DNA of 64,000 nucleotides from Pedobacter cryoconitis. GTDB taxonomy: Bacteria > Bacteroidota > Bacteroidia > Sphingobacteriales > Sphingobacteriaceae. Location: positions 1,332,284 to 1,396,283 of the forward strand of contig JAAAFW010000006.1 of assembly GCA_019352875.1 (NCBI GenBank), written 5' to 3'. The notes under the pieces are model-generated. The model was not told the origin of the DNA. It did no database searches and was given only the letters and a program-made list of their open reading frames with translations. Below, one piece after another: positions 10,701-18,842 of the stretch (position 1 is the stretch's first letter; the number at the start of each line of letters is the position of its first letter). A program made the position numbers and the translations under genes.

Positions 10701-11258
10701 TGGCTGATAACCAATATAATTGAAAATCAGAACTGCATCAGCATAGGGGACATCAATGGTAAAATAGCCATTTACATCCGTTTTAGCCATCAATTTTGTT
10801 CCTTTTACGACCAGACTCACACCTGGTATAGGTTGATTTGTTGTGCCATCTGTTACCCGTCCGGTAATGGGTTCCTTTTTATCCCGGATGCTGCTTTTCT
10901 GCTCTTTTTTTCTAATGAGCACAGTTTTTTCCTGCATTTCGAATTCAAGAGAAAGCGGACGCAAAACGGAGTTAAGTGCGTTATCAAGTGGGATTTGATT
11001 AAAGTTAACGGTAACCGGGATAGATGAGTCAGCATCAGATGCCATGTAGATAAAATCATAGCCGGTTTGTTTCTTCAGGTGTCTGAAGACCTCTTTTAGA
11101 GGTGTATTTTCTTTGTTCAGGTGTACCAGCTGGGCTTTTACGCCGGCGTTAACCTGAAATAACGAGACTAGCATCATTAAAATAATGATTTTCATAGCCA
11201 TAATAATTCTTAACAGCTTGTTGATGCTGTTGCTTTTTGTAAACCTCGAAACATGCAT
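7725..11258 (-). CDS. SusC/RagA-family TonB-dependent transporter with STN domain
   Basis: 1177 residues, ATG at 11258. Order: signal peptide (ending near NAGVKAQ), STN secretin/TonB N-terminal domain (about 45-115, LKEVFRHLKKQTGYDFIY), carboxypeptidase-regulatory-like domain (about 128-210, ITGRVTDGTTNQPIPGVSL), TonB-plug (about 215-335, with IRGKSTYGDQSPIIIVDG), then a 22-stranded barrel ending in LKVYNFGLDITL. The STN domain is the part that signals to a FecR-type anti-sigma factor, and fecR and sigma genes lie directly upstream on the same strand. Ligand binding would therefore release the sigma factor and raise expression of this uptake pair. Length is normal for an STN-bearing SusC. Substrate unknown. 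Confidence 0.93.
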   Translation of the reverse strand: MHVSRFTKSNSINKLLRIIMAMKIIILMMLVSLFQVNAGVKAQLVHLNKENTPLKEVFRHLKKQTGYDFIYMASDADSSIPVTVNFNQIPLDNALNSVLRPLSLEFEMQEKTVLIRKKEQKSSIRDKKEPITGRVTDGTTNQPIPGVSLVVKGTKLMAKTDVNGYFTIDVPYADAVLIFNYIGYQPQQIELNGRTTLQVVMVEDAKALEEVTVVGYTTQRKESVTGAVSTITTKDLVQSPAANINNVLAGRLPGLIANQFSGGEPGVDKSEIFIRGKSTYGDQSPIIIVDGVERDMSYLSAEEIETLTILKDAASTAPYGIRGANGVIVVKTKRGQASEKAQLNFKAASGVNMPTKLPKMLGSADYATLYNEAKINDAKRDGLSEADIAKLNLFTPGAINSFKNAVGDNSDGLGYNNDYFKYLFGNALQQEYNLSVRGGNDKARYYILGGYLGQGTNFNHVDLSKHSTSAKFNRYNFRSNIDVDITDRFWVRLDLGARITDRTAPGTSASKLVTIATTQPPYLPIITQPNDNPANATFLRDNPGGMLYGDQIYRYNLLGELSRSGYHNQRNTNLNGTFALGYKLDMITKGLSVDGSFSYDATTDQWVKRQVPTYSEGYREYPGYATFVPVAGSDVYMKPGFYDGAYKTGNKYNVDQTLGNEFSQSNPSNRTYFQLKVNYANTFKEQHEVAGMLLANRSSQSAYDGNKAAVDYRYQGVTGQFTYNYKRKYLAEFNFGYNGSENFAKDKRYGFFPAGSVGWVISREEFMQGTKSWLDQLKIRGSYGLVGSDKLIGGGRFGYLQTFGGGDGYDFGIQNFNTNPGGLKEGTLANLNLTWEKARKANFGLDATFLRQRLNISADYFHEYRYDILTALSGNDKLGFPAVSGTTAPYLNSGIVTNHGIEIELTWSDHIGKDFQYTLRPNFTFARNKIVFQNEVPRDNPWRQGTGHRLDENFVYVFDRFVKDQAEADMLNSKNYQPWGKLGPGDVVYKDLNGDGRIDDLGDRMIAGNPRSPEIQFGLPITLQYKGFDFSMLFQGALNTSVILKDAAVWDFPQFDQDKTGTVKPLHLNRWTPETAETATYPALHIGQNNNNKNPNSSLFLYDAKYLRLKNLEVGYTLPASIVRKLGLARVRFYAQGQNLFTWDGLKDADVDPEIGNSSGYWYPVLKVYNFGLDITL

Positions 11259-11347
11259 ATTTGGTTAGTTTTTTGTTGGGGTTAGGTTGCTGGTTTAGCT
11301 GTTTATGCGCTGTGGCATACGGTTGGTTTCCATTTGCTTTTGATAAA

Positions 11348-12544
11348 TTATAAGATCACTTTCACCCTCCTTCCTTCCATAATAAAGTGAATTCCGCTTA
11401 GTTTCTCCAGGTGTTTTAAAAGCGCAGACAGACCTTTGGTACGTGTGTAGGTTCCTCCGAATTTTCGGTTGTCGTACCGGTTTCCCTGGTAGTAGATATC
11501 GACATCGTACCACCTGGAAATGCTTTTCATGATGCTTTCTATATTTTTATTCTCGAAAGAGAACTCATCATTGGTCCAGGAGATATACTCACTGACGTCA
11601 ACATTTTGAACTGCTATTGCTATTGGAGAGATGACGGCCTGCTGGCCTGGCTTGAGCACAACATTTCCGCTGTTCCCCGATACATGGAGTCCTCCGGTGA
11701 CCAGGGTAGTTTTGATTTCGGATTCATCCGGATAGGCAGAAACGTTGAAACTCGTTCCCGTAACTATATTTTTGATATTTCCGGCCTTGACGATAAAAGG
11801 TTTTGCCTTATTCTTAGCGACCTGAAAAAAGACTTCCCCGGTAACTGTAACTTCTCTGGCAGGACCATTAAAGACTCCGGGATAGCTGAGTGATGATGCC
11901 GCGTTGAGCCAGACTTCTGTACCGTCAGAGAGCAATATTTTATATTGACCACCTCTTGGAGTTTCTATGGTATAATAAGCTTCTGACTGCTGTAAGTTCT
12001 CTTCAGGTCTGAGGATCGGATCAGAGAATCCGGAGTTGTTTTTATAAAACAGGTTGCCGTTTTTAAGTTGGACACCTTCCTCATTGGGCGTAAGTTCAAT
12101 GGCGCCCTGGCGGCCGGCAATTTTGAGTAAAGCGTGGTTGCCACCCGGTGGTATGTCTTTAACGCTCACCGTTGAGAACAGTGCCTGATTCCCGGTAGAG
12201 TACTTGTTTTTTAAGAAATAGCCAATGCTTAATATTGTAAACAGGATTGCTGCGATGGAAACCCATCTTATTCCGAGGCTGACGGTCGCTTTTTTCTGAA
12301 GTTTTTCAGCTGCAAACAGTTCCCGCAGTGCCTGGTCAGTTTGTGCGAATGCACGTTGTGCATGAAGGGTGTTTTCTTCGTTAGAGTTGTCCGGCTCTTC
12401 TGTCAGATAATTATAGATAACTTGCTTTGCAAGCTTCTCGTTTTCTTCTAGCTCGAAATGCTGTAGAATAGTTCTGATCTCAGTGGGGGAACACTGGCCA
12501 CTTAGGTATTTTTCAAATAGAACGGTTAATAGCTGGTTTTCCAA
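11348..12544 (-). CDS. FecR-type anti-sigma factor
   Basis: 398 residues beginning at a TTG (12544); no ATG gives a full-length alternative. The N-terminal cytoplasmic part (about 1-85) is charged and would hold the sigma factor. A single membrane helix follows (IRWVSIAAILFTILSIGYFL, about 89-108), then a periplasmic FecR domain (TIETPRGGQYKILLSDGTEV, WLNAASSLSYP, FFQVAKNKAKPF) and a C-terminal DUF4974-like domain (ESIMKSISRWYDVDIYY). It sits between the ECF sigma gene and the STN-bearing transporter, the standard order for cell-surface signalling. In the resting state it should inhibit the sigma factor; contact with the transporter's STN domain relieves this. Confidence 0.92.
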   Translation of the reverse strand: MENQLLTVLFEKYLSGQCSPTEIRTILQHFELEENEKLAKQVIYNYLTEEPDNSNEENTLHAQRAFAQTDQALRELFAAEKLQKKATVSLGIRWVSIAAILFTILSIGYFLKNKYSTGNQALFSTVSVKDIPPGGNHALLKIAGRQGAIELTPNEEGVQLKNGNLFYKNNSGFSDPILRPEENLQQSEAYYTIETPRGGQYKILLSDGTEVWLNAASSLSYPGVFNGPAREVTVTGEVFFQVAKNKAKPFIVKAGNIKNIVTGTSFNVSAYPDESEIKTTLVTGGLHVSGNSGNVVLKPGQQAVISPIAIAVQNVDVSEYISWTNDEFSFENKNIESIMKSISRWYDVDIYYQGNRYDNRKFGGTYTRTKGLSALLKHLEKLSGIHFIMEGRRVKVIL

Positions 12545-12638
12545 AATGTGTATTTATCCTAATACGCTTCTGGAAAAAAATCAAACTATCCCGTAAAAAA
12601 AATAATTTAGTGAGCAGTACCAACGTGTACCTCTTTCC

Positions 12639-13247
12639 TTATTTTTTGGACCAAAGTTCAATAGCGAGAATAAACATCACAGAGAAATAATCAGATTCTT
12701 CCATGAAGGATCTGAGGAGCTTATTGGCTTTGGTAATGTGGTTGTTAACAGTGGCTTTAGAAATGCCGAGCAGATTTGCTGTTTCTTCATAACCCTTTCC
12801 CTCAATTTTACAGTAGATATAGACCTGTCTGCATTGTGCAGGGAGACGGGAGAGAAGATCGGCAATCAGTGTTTTAGCATCTTTGCGTTCCAGTGCATCA
12901 TCTATCGGTGTATATTCCGGAACAAGGGCCGCAGCTGAAATTAAGCGGCTTTCTAACTTTTTATCCCGTGCTGCGGACCGGAAGAAATCGTATACCATAT
13001 TTTGGGCTATCCGATAAACATAAGCTTTAAAAGAAAGCTCGGGGTCAATTTCGGATCGCTTCTGCCACAGTTTGATAAACAAATCCTGTAACAGGTCGGC
13101 AGACTGGTCTTCCATTTTAACCATTTTGTAAATGCTGTTATACAAGCTTGCCCTATACTTACGGTATAACAGATCAAATGACTTTTCGTCTCCTTCCTTA
13201 AAACAAATCAGCAGTTCTCTTTCGTTCTTATCGCTCAGGCTATTCAT
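12639..13247 (-). CDS. ECF-type RNA polymerase sigma factor (sigma-70 family)
   Basis: 202 residues, ATG at 13247. Region 2 covers about 15-95 (FDLLYRKYRASLYNSIYKMV, LLQDLFIKLWQKR, KAYVYRIAQNMVYDFFR) and region 4 about 125-185 (LPAQCRQVYIYCKIEGKGYEETA..LGISKATVNNHI, the helix-turn-helix that reads the -35 element). There is no region 3, as in ECF factors of the Bacteroidota FecI-like group. The FecR-type gene follows after 94 bp on the same strand, and SusC/SusD after that, so the sigma factor most likely directs transcription of that pair in response to its ligand. Confidence 0.93.
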   Translation of the reverse strand: MNSLSDKNERELLICFKEGDEKSFDLLYRKYRASLYNSIYKMVKMEDQSADLLQDLFIKLWQKRSEIDPELSFKAYVYRIAQNMVYDFFRSAARDKKLESRLISAAALVPEYTPIDDALERKDAKTLIADLLSRLPAQCRQVYIYCKIEGKGYEETANLLGISKATVNNHITKANKLLRSFMEESDYFSVMFILAIELWSKK

Positions 13248-13409
13248 GTCACGGTTTAATTAGAAGATAATATTTGGCTCGTTTGAGAAAATACGGAATG
13301 CAATTCCTGCATTTCGAATTTCAATGCAATTTAGATTATTAAAAATACTAAAATGGTTTAGTTACTTAAATTTGAAGATTAACCTGGAGGGGGAAGGATT
13401 TTTATGCGA

Positions 13410-14417
13410 TTAGCCGGCAGTAGAATCACGTTTAATCAGGACAGATTTCAGAACTGGTATTTCGTCCGTGGTAAAATATTTCTTGTCAAGCAGTTTGAAA
13501 AGAAAACCCGCTGCTTCCTGGCCAATTTCAAATGCGGGCTGGGTAATTGTTGTGAGGGAAGGATTTAACAGGGCTGCTGTGCTGAGGTTGGAAAAACTCA
13601 ATATTTTAACGTCGTCCGGGATACGCATGCCTAAAGCTTTACAAGCATGATAGGCTGGGATCACCATCTCTTCCACAGAAGAAATAATAGCATCAGGCTT
13701 CTGGCTGGTCAGTAGATTTTTTATCCGGTCATATGTTTTGTCCTTATCTGCATCATGTGTAACCATCAGACCCTCGTTAAAACCAAGACCTTTATTTTTC
13801 AGTGCATCAAGATAACCCTGGATACGTTTTTTTCCGGTATCGAGCTTGCTCAAAGCAGATAAGTAAGCAATATTTTTGCAACCATTTTCGATCAGATGCA
13901 AGGTGGCATTATAAGCACTCTCATAGTCGTCAGTAGTAACCTTGATTGCATCAATGTCATCTATGGCCCGGTCAAAAAATACAACCGGAATCTTTTTTAC
14001 CAGGCTTTTAAAGTGCAAACTGTTATTTGTACTGCTGGAAACCGAGATCAGAATACCGTCAACTCTTCCACATACCAGGCTTTCTGTAAAAGCGGTTTCT
14101 GTATCACTGTTCTCGTGTGTCTGGTAAATTAGTACATGATAATCGCGCTTACGCGCAATTTCCTCAATTCCATTAATAGCCAGTGAAAAAAAACTATTTG
14201 CAATCTCGGGAACGATAACGGCTATAGTTTTGGTTTTCTGGCTGCGCAGGTTACTTGCTGCAGGATTACGTTCATACTTCAGTTTTTTAGCCAGGGCCAG
14301 GACTTTTTGTTTGGTATCCAGACTAATCTCATGGCTGTCGTTCAGTGCTTTTGACACTGTCGCAATTGAGATGTTCAATTCTCTGGCTAAAGTTTTTACA
14401 GTTACATTTTCGGTCAT
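13410..14417 (-). CDS. LacI-family transcriptional regulator
   Basis: 335 residues, ATG at 14417. The N-terminal helix-turn-helix reads VKTLARELNISIATVSKALNDSHEIS with the hinge helix region PAASNLRSQKT, and residues 60-330 form a periplasmic-binding-protein-like effector domain (VIVPEIANSFFSLAINGIEEIA, then GRVDGILISVS and LTTITQPAFEIGQEA). LacI regulators usually respond to a sugar or related small molecule. It diverges from the inositol oxygenase gene across a 330-bp region, and this oxygenase is followed by a SusC/SusD pair; control of that cluster, with an inositol-derived effector, is the natural inference but is not shown by sequence. Sigma/FecR genes downstream on the same strand are a separate system. 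Confidence 0.92.
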   Translation of the reverse strand: MTENVTVKTLARELNISIATVSKALNDSHEISLDTKQKVLALAKKLKYERNPAASNLRSQKTKTIAVIVPEIANSFFSLAINGIEEIARKRDYHVLIYQTHENSDTETAFTESLVCGRVDGILISVSSSTNNSLHFKSLVKKIPVVFFDRAIDDIDAIKVTTDDYESAYNATLHLIENGCKNIAYLSALSKLDTGKKRIQGYLDALKNKGLGFNEGLMVTHDADKDKTYDRIKNLLTSQKPDAIISSVEEMVIPAYHACKALGMRIPDDVKILSFSNLSTAALLNPSLTTITQPAFEIGQEAAGFLFKLLDKKYFTTDEIPVLKSVLIKRDSTAG

Positions 14418-14747
14418 TCTTTTTGGGGGGATACTGTTTAATATTAATGCAATTCACTTAAACGTATTCGTAAATAAAAAATTCAATGAGCCTTGAATTT
14501 AACATCTTTATATTGAGATTTAGGTATGAGCGCGTTGATTTTATATTTGTTATCAACACAAATATAAAATATATAAGTTCCGGTGCAATTTTGTATCTGC
14601 TTTATTATAAACCAAATATGAATATTTTCTATAAACGGCTTGGTCGTTTTCTTCATTTGTACCGTTGTGCGTGCGCAATACTATACTATACTATCGGTAT
14701 AACACCCAATGTGCTGTCAAAAAAAATCATCAAAATAAATTTATCTT
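14418..14747. other. Divergent intergenic region between lacI-type gene and inositol oxygenase
   Basis: 330 AT-rich bases with no convincing gene. It holds a 10-bp-arm inverted repeat at 14541-14567, poly-pyrimidine stretches, a CTATACTATACTATC run near 14681-14695, and a TTAAACGTATTCGTAA near-palindrome near 14458 that could be a LacI-type operator. The box closest to the oxygenase ATG, TAAATTTA near 14737, misses the -7 consensus by one base. Operator assignments are guesses. Confidence 0.45.
14541..14567. promoter_or_regulatory. Inverted repeat carrying a -7 box on each strand
   Basis: Arms TTATATTTGT and ACAAATATAA around a 7-base loop. Because each arm contains TATATTTG, an exact TAnnTTTG match, the repeat offers facing -7 boxes on both strands in the middle of the divergent region. 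It may be an operator, a pair of promoters, or both. Confidence 0.4.
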
Positions 14748-15620
14748 ATGAAAGAGTTTAAAAAAGAGGAGATCTCCCCATTGTCAAGTCTGGATGTCTG
14801 GGAAGATGATGTATTGAAAAGATACCCTGAACCTGGAGTTCCAGCGAAAACAAAGGAAGAGTTTAGAAATTATGACAGTCCGGAAATTGATTCTGTACGT
14901 GAGTTTTACAGGTTAAATCATAAGTATCAGACCTATGAAAACGTACTGGCAAAGAAAGACAACTTCCTGAAATTCGATAAAAAAGAATTACCATGGTGGG
15001 CAGCAATGGAATATTTAAACACACTGATCGACGATTCCGATCCCGATACATCATTAGATCAGCTGCAGCATTTATTACAAACAGCAGAAGCGATACGGGC
15101 AGACGGACACCCGGACTGGTTTGTACTTACGGGCTTTATACATGACCTGGGAAAAGTATTATGCCTGTTTGGTGAGCCGCAATGGAACGTTGTAGGAGAT
15201 TCATTTCCGGTTGGGTGTAAATTCTCAGATAAAATTGTCTTCCCGGAGTTTTTTGATGCTAATCCGGATAGCAGGGACGAACGTTACAATACAAAATACG
15301 GGGTATATTCCCATCAATGCGGGCTTGACAATATCCATATGTCCTGGGGGCATGACGAATACCTTTATCATATTACCAGGGAGCACCTTCCCGAAGAAGC
15401 CTTGTACATGATCCGGTATCATTCTTTTTATTCGCAGCACAGGGAAAAAGCCTATGACCATTTACTTAATGCACACGATCAGAAGATGTTTAAATGGGTC
15501 GACAAATTTAATCCTTATGACTTGTATTCAAAAAGTCCGAAACCACCTGTAGTAAGTGAATTAAAACCTTATTATGAAGACCTTATTGCAAAATATTTAC
15601 CAGATAAAGTAGCCCTCTAA
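14748..15620 (+). CDS. myo-inositol oxygenase
   Basis: 290 residues, ATG at 14748. This is the di-iron enzyme that opens myo-inositol with O2 to D-glucuronate, the first step of inositol breakdown by the glucuronate route. All six iron ligands known from the mammalian enzyme can be placed: H108 (QHLLQTAEAIR), H132 and D133 (FIHDLGK), H202 (WGHDEYLY), H225 (RYHSFY) and D258 (PYDLY). The blocks GEPQWNVVGD.FPVGC and CGLDNIHMSWGHDEYLYH match the family closely. Length equals the eukaryotic enzyme. It is followed by a SusC/SusD pair on the same strand and preceded by a divergent LacI-type regulator. Bacterial members are uncommon compared with the inositol dehydrogenase route; I see no other inositol gene in the window. 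Confidence 0.93.
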   Translation: MKEFKKEEISPLSSLDVWEDDVLKRYPEPGVPAKTKEEFRNYDSPEIDSVREFYRLNHKYQTYENVLAKKDNFLKFDKKELPWWAAMEYLNTLIDDSDPDTSLDQLQHLLQTAEAIRADGHPDWFVLTGFIHDLGKVLCLFGEPQWNVVGDSFPVGCKFSDKIVFPEFFDANPDSRDERYNTKYGVYSHQCGLDNIHMSWGHDEYLYHITREHLPEEALYMIRYHSFYSQHREKAYDHLLNAHDQKMFKWVDKFNPYDLYSKSPKPPVVSELKPYYEDLIAKYLPDKVAL

Positions 15621-15660
15621 ACACAGCAGCCTAAAAAATACTAACCAAATATAACCAATT

Positions 15661-15825
15661 ATGAAAACGAGTAACACCTTATTCGGGCGACCGCGAGATC
15701 GCCTGCCAGGATCTTTATTGAATTATTTTTCCGCTTTGATCTGCAGTAATTTGTGCGTCATAGCCAATTATCAACCGAAGAATATGCCCTCCCCGGGCAG
15801 GATTTCAATAAATAACCAAATCTAA
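15661..15825 (+). CDS. Possible 54-residue small ORF just upstream of SusC
   Basis: An ATG at 15661 opens a 54-codon frame ending three bases before the SusC start. The peptide begins MKTSNTLFGRPRDRLPGS and has no recognisable domain; a moderately hydrophobic middle (NYFSALICSNLCVIANY) could be a degenerate signal. It may be a real leader peptide, the remnant of an alternative transporter N-terminus, or chance. Its location, filling the gap between the oxygenase and SusC genes, is the only argument for it. Confidence 0.3.
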   Translation: MKTSNTLFGRPRDRLPGSLLNYFSALICSNLCVIANYQPKNMPSPGRISINNQI

Positions 15826-15828
15826 ATT

Positions 15829-18800
15829 ATGAACCAAAAATATACTTTTTTTAGACCGGCAATAGCCTGCTCTCTGGCCGTTGTCTGTCTGCTTCCACAA
15901 GTGGGGCGTGCGGGAATCAGGGATAAAAGCCACGCAGTCCTCGCTGCATCTTTCTTTCAGCAAACTGTAAACGGAGTAGTCCTCGATGAAAGTGGTGAGC
16001 CGCTTATAGGCGCTACTGTAAGAGAACAGGGTACTAAAAATGCCGTCGTTACCAATGCAAAAGGTGCTTTTGAACTCAACGTAACTAAAGGCAAAACCCT
16101 GGAGATCTCATTTATTGGCTATAAAAATAAACTGGTCGTAGTCGATGGTGCCAGAATGACCATCAGATTGGAATCAGATGCATCCAGCCTGGGCGAGGTT
16201 ATGGTAGTCGGTTATGGTAAACAAACTAAAAAAGATGTGACCGGTGCGGTTACTCAAATCGATGAGAAGAGTTTCCGTCAAGGTGCTGTGGTATCTGCAG
16301 ATAACCTCTTACAAGGTAAAATTGCAGGTGTAAGAGTCGTAAACAGCAGCGGTGAGCCGGGAGGTGGTGTAGATGTCACAATTCGTGGTGTCGGATCTAT
16401 CCGTAGCGGAAGTACACCGCTGTTCGTTGTCGACGGTGTACCGCTAACCAATGATGACGTGAGTCCGGGCGGACAGAATGTTGGTGTTGGTGGATCAAGA
16501 GCTAAAAACCCCCTTAACTTTTTAAATACGAGTGATATCGAATCGATCTCTGTACTAAAAGATGCCTCTGCTGCCGCAATTTATGGTGCCCGGGGGTCAA
16601 ACGGGGTTGTGATCGTAACTACAAAAAAAGGTAAAACCGGCGAGGGAAGCCTTACATTTGACTCTTATTTCGGGCTTTCTACCGTAGCCAAAAAACTGGA
16701 TCTCCTTACCGCCGACGAATATCGCAGCGCCATTAAAGACAAGGCTTATGACCACGGTGGTAATACAGACTGGCAGGATGTGGTTTACCGGCAGGCTGCA
16801 GTCAGGAATAATTCCCTGGCCTTCTCCAAGGCAACAGCATCGGGGAATTATTATGTGTCCGTAGCGCAAATGGATCAGGAAGGGATTATCAGAAATAGTG
16901 ATTTCAGGAGAACTTCTGCCAGGATCAATGCCTCTGAATCTTTTCTGGACGACAAACGTCTGAAAGTAGGAATCAACCTGACTGCAAGTGAGACCAGAGA
17001 TCACGGGGTAATGACCAGTGATGACGGAGAAGCTTACGGACAGCTGATTATGCACACACTGATGGCCAATCCGACCAGATCCGTTTTTGATGAAAATGGC
17101 GGGTTCACCAATTTTAATATGAATGCTCACTATAATCCGGCTTATCTGCTGGATATCTACAGGGACGTTACCCGCACACTTCGTGTTTTAGGGAATGTAG
17201 ATGCATCGCTGAGAATCGTAAAAGGGCTGGAGTATAAAGTTAACCTCGGTATTGACCGCTCAATGGGCGACAGAAATACCACACTTTTCCCTAATATTAC
17301 CGACCGTAATCCGAATGGAAAATACCTTAAATCGAATGTGAACTCCAAGAGTACGTTACTGGAACATTACCTGAACTATAATGTACAGCTGGATAAACAT
17401 AAAATCGAGGCTTTAGCAGGTTTCTCTTACCAGAAATTTGAACGCGGTGGAAATGGTTATGCCATTGATGGAATCTCCAAAAAAGGCGAAGGTGTTCTTC
17501 CGGAAAACAATCCCGGCTTTTCAGGCACACAGACCGGGGTAAATGGGTTTGCTCAGATCAATGAACTGCAGTCTTACTTTTCAAGAGTTAACTATTCCTA
17601 TGATAATAAATACCTTTTAACAGCTTCTCTTCGTGCTGACGGTTCGACCCGCTTCGGCGCGAATAACAAATACGGCTACTTTCCTTCATTAGCGGTAGGA
17701 TGGAACATTGCGCAGGAAGACTTCATGAAGAACAGTTCTTTGTTCAATGAACTGAAATTCAGGGCGAGCTGGGGACAGACCGGTAACCAGGAAGTTGCAA
17801 ATAAGATCACAAAAGCCAGTTATGCATTATCTGCACCAGACGGTTATTACCTGAACAATGACCTTGCATTGGTTAATGGTGTCTCGGTTACCCGGACACC
17901 GAATCCAAACCTTAAATGGGAGGTAGTCGCACAATATAACTTTGGATTGGATTTCGAACTATTGAAAGGTAAGATCTATGGTACTTTAGATTATTTCGAC
18001 AAGACCACTTCCGATGCGATCCTGTATATTCCTTCGGCAGTATTGAGTCCTACCAGCAGTATATGGGTGAATATAGATGGCAAGATCGTCAATAAAGGAT
18101 TGGAGATGATGCTAGGTTACAAACTGGTTCAGAACAGCAATTTTAACTGGTCGGTGGATGCCAATGGTGCAACTCTAAAAAATAAAATCACTAATCTCCC
18201 TGTTTCCGAAATCCTGAGCGGTGCAGTATCCGGACCGGGACAATCCGGTGTAAATGCAAATATTTACAAAAGTGGTTATGCAGCGGGCTCATTTTACCTG
18301 TTAGAACACCTGGGGTTCGATGCTGACGGCAAAGACATCTTCGGTGACAGAGTAATTATTGAAAGCGCCCTGCCTAAGTTTACTTATGGATTTAACAGTC
18401 AGATGAACTATAAGAATTTCGATTTCTCGTTCTCTGTTATTGGTCAGACTGGCGGTTACCTGTTAAATAATACAGGTTTGAATGCACTAAACATTAATAA
18501 CCTGGCTTCCGATAAGAATGTGTCGAAAAAGTATTATGAATCCGGAGCAAACCCAAGTAACCCTCCGTTACTGTCTACGCTTTATCTGGAGAAATCAGAC
18601 TTCCTGAGATTAAATTCTGTCCGTCTGGGATATAACTTTAAAATTCCGGGAGCGAAATGGATTCAGGGACTGGGCTTGTATGTGACCGGACAGAATCTGG
18701 TAACTATTACTAACTACAGCGGTTACGATCCCCTGATCAACAGTTCAAAAGCAAGAGATGGTAATCAATCTCAGGGTATTGATTACACGGCTTATCCTCC

Positions 18801-18840
18801 AGCCAGAACATTCTTATTTGGTGCTACCATAAAATTATAA
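15829..18840 (+). CDS. SusC/RagA-family TonB-dependent transporter (no STN domain)
   Basis: 1003 residues, ATG at 15829. After a signal peptide (to about residue 30) comes the carboxypeptidase-regulatory-like domain (VNGVVLDESGEPLIGATVREQGT, about 47-115), the TonB plug (about 120-235, with VVGYGKQTKKDVTGAVTQI and IRGVGSIRSGSTPLFVVDG) and the outer-membrane barrel ending in ARTFLFGATIKL. It lacks the STN signalling domain, so it should not act through an anti-sigma factor, in keeping with the LacI-type regulator upstream. Together with the next gene it would import a ligand across the outer membrane. Placement directly behind an inositol oxygenase suggests inositol or an inositol-containing compound. 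Confidence 0.93.
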   Translation: MNQKYTFFRPAIACSLAVVCLLPQVGRAGIRDKSHAVLAASFFQQTVNGVVLDESGEPLIGATVREQGTKNAVVTNAKGAFELNVTKGKTLEISFIGYKNKLVVVDGARMTIRLESDASSLGEVMVVGYGKQTKKDVTGAVTQIDEKSFRQGAVVSADNLLQGKIAGVRVVNSSGEPGGGVDVTIRGVGSIRSGSTPLFVVDGVPLTNDDVSPGGQNVGVGGSRAKNPLNFLNTSDIESISVLKDASAAAIYGARGSNGVVIVTTKKGKTGEGSLTFDSYFGLSTVAKKLDLLTADEYRSAIKDKAYDHGGNTDWQDVVYRQAAVRNNSLAFSKATASGNYYVSVAQMDQEGIIRNSDFRRTSARINASESFLDDKRLKVGINLTASETRDHGVMTSDDGEAYGQLIMHTLMANPTRSVFDENGGFTNFNMNAHYNPAYLLDIYRDVTRTLRVLGNVDASLRIVKGLEYKVNLGIDRSMGDRNTTLFPNITDRNPNGKYLKSNVNSKSTLLEHYLNYNVQLDKHKIEALAGFSYQKFERGGNGYAIDGISKKGEGVLPENNPGFSGTQTGVNGFAQINELQSYFSRVNYSYDNKYLLTASLRADGSTRFGANNKYGYFPSLAVGWNIAQEDFMKNSSLFNELKFRASWGQTGNQEVANKITKASYALSAPDGYYLNNDLALVNGVSVTRTPNPNLKWEVVAQYNFGLDFELLKGKIYGTLDYFDKTTSDAILYIPSAVLSPTSSIWVNIDGKIVNKGLEMMLGYKLVQNSNFNWSVDANGATLKNKITNLPVSEILSGAVSGPGQSGVNANIYKSGYAAGSFYLLEHLGFDADGKDIFGDRVIIESALPKFTYGFNSQMNYKNFDFSFSVIGQTGGYLLNNTGLNALNINNLASDKNVSKKYYESGANPSNPPLLSTLYLEKSDFLRLNSVRLGYNFKIPGAKWIQGLGLYVTGQNLVTITNYSGYDPLINSSKARDGNQSQGIDYTAYPPARTFLFGATIKL

Positions 18841-18842
18841 AC

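Noticed and set aside
10545..11027. 160-codon ORF antisense to SusC
   Set aside because: Lies wholly within a well-supported gene; composition is that of a shadow frame.
5771..11258. Named polysaccharide utilisation locus
   Set aside because: No glycoside hydrolase, lyase or sulfatase is next to the first SusC/SusD pair, so no substrate can be given.
14486..14761. 91-codon ORF running into the inositol oxygenase start
   Set aside because: AT-rich, Tyr/Ile/Leu-rich frame with no start context; overlaps the promoter region.
16597..17130. 177-codon ORF antisense to the second SusC gene
   Set aside because: Shadow frame inside a clear transporter gene.
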